Source of the DNA: an uncultured Prevotellaceae bacterium
Lineage (GTDB): Bacteria > Bacteroidota > Bacteroidia > Bacteroidales > Muribaculaceae
Length of the DNA: 64,000 bases
Assembly: GCA_947165675.1 (NCBI GenBank)
Contig: CAMVBJ010000017.1
Location: forward strand, 1 to 64,000
Direction of reading: 5' to 3'
Part shown: piece after piece, positions 62,353-64,000 of the stretch
How positions within the stretch are numbered: the first letter of the stretch is position 1
Layout: the number at the start of each line of letters is the position of its first letter
Position numbers and translations under genes: made by a program
Notes under the pieces: generated by a model
Databases searched by the model: none
Told to the model about the DNA's origin: nothing
The model's input: the letters and a program-made list of their open reading frames with translations, nothing else

Positions 62353-62426
62353 GGTGCGTTAGTTCAGTTGGTTAGAATACCTGCCTGTCACGCAGGGGGT
62401 CGCGTGTTCGAGTCACGTACGCACCG
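62353..62426 (+). tRNA. tRNA-Asp (anticodon GTC)
   Basis: The 74-base cloverleaf has acceptor GGTGCGT/ACGCACC and anticodon stem CCTGC/GCAGG with loop CTGTCAC, so the anticodon is GTC. The T-loop is TTCGAGT. The CCA end is not encoded (GCA follows). Confidence 0.95.
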
Positions 62427-62443
62427 CAGTGGAGAGAGGATTT

Positions 62444-62482
62444 GGGTGACCATGCTTCGGCTGGTTGCCCATTCTTTTTTTC
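62444..62482 (+). terminator. Terminator after tRNA-Asp
   Basis: GGGTGACCATGC, loop TTCG and GCTGGTTGCCC form a stem with G-U pairs, followed by ATTCTTTTTTT. Confidence 0.8.
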
Positions 62483-62501
62483 GCCCCCACCATGACACAT
62501 G

Positions 62502-62553
62502 CTAAGCCGCCAAAGCGAGAAGCTTCATGTTTTTTCTCGCCTTGGCGGCTTAG
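62502..62553. terminator. Long hairpin downstream of the GH97 gene
   Basis: CTAAGCCGCCAAAGCGAGA and TCTCGCCTTGGCGGCTTAG pair with one mismatch around a short loop. It lies 24 bases after the GH97 stop and has no long T run. Confidence 0.55.
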
Positions 62554-62576
62554 TGTGAGCCACATCCTTTTGCCTG

Positions 62577-64000
<1,424 letters not shown>

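Overview
The window looks like a chromosomal segment of a Bacteroidales bacterium, most likely Prevotellaceae or Muribaculaceae; I cannot name the genus. The signs are: promoters of the Bacteroidetes type (TTTG or TTG, about 19-21 bases, then TAnnTTTG); A-rich leaders without clear Shine-Dalgarno sites; type IX secretion genes of the porW/sprE and porX type; several TonB-linked outer-membrane barrels; many lipoproteins; an ECF sigma / DUF4974 / STN-barrel cascade; DUF3256, DUF1573 and DUF2059 proteins; and a GH97 enzyme. I see no insertion sequence, prophage or CRISPR array.

Layout. 1-5.8 kb: a DUF2156/GNAT protein, a membrane acyltransferase, a DUF4143 ATPase gene (locus 1) bracketed by related palindromic repeats with a three-unit iteron array at its 5' end, a DUF4160 (frameshifted) / DUF2442-HTH pair, and tRNA-Leu. 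5.8-18.2 kb (minus strand): housekeeping blocks trmB-mrp-M48 protease-DUF3256-xseA-xseB and rimP-nusA-infB-folK, followed by a BspA-like leucine-rich-repeat surface protein. 18.4-26.2 kb (plus): a small acidic membrane protein, the type IX secretion lipoprotein PorW/SprE with an unusually long charged tail, PorX, TsaE, BirA and a LOG-family protein. 26.2-33.2 kb: an ECF sigma, a short FecR-like anti-sigma and an STN-bearing barrel in overlapping reading frames, then two lipoproteins and a small barrel protein. 33.4-38.1 kb: a cobalamin adenosyltransferase, small zinc-ribbon and GYF-domain proteins and a LytS/LytTR two-component pair. 38.2-44.6 kb: an exonuclease-phosphatase / DUF5689 lipoprotein / TonB-receptor operon. 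44.6-54.4 kb: SemiSWEET, a tricorn-like S41 protease, DUF2059, two DUF1573 proteins, MeaB, a NUDIX hydrolase, a candidate small RNA and a DUF3298 lipoprotein. 54.4-62.2 kb: a PAS-LuxR regulator diverges from one of two paralogous outer-membrane barrels that share the same two-site upstream region; a second DUF4143 ATPase (locus 2) sits between the two barrels. The end holds tRNA-Asp and a truncated GH97 gene.

How the parts work together. Two different regulatory schemes drive the same barrel family: sigma/anti-sigma signalling through an STN domain at 26-30 kb, and twin upstream operators next to a LuxR-type regulator at 55-60 kb. PorW and PorX belong to type IX secretion; the BspA-like protein is a possible but unproven client. 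The adenosyltransferase and MeaB both point to adenosylcobalamin-dependent methylmalonyl-CoA mutase.

The most striking unexplained structure is shared by the two DUF4143 loci. Each minus-strand ATPase gene has an array of three repeats with the core GAGATTT, spaced exactly 33 bp (locus 1) or 34 bp (locus 2), at its 5' end, and the whole unit lies between two copies of a locus-specific palindromic repeat. The encoded proteins combine a P-loop ATPase with a D-x(n)-ExK nuclease-like motif. This may be a small self-contained genetic element that has not been described in these terms.
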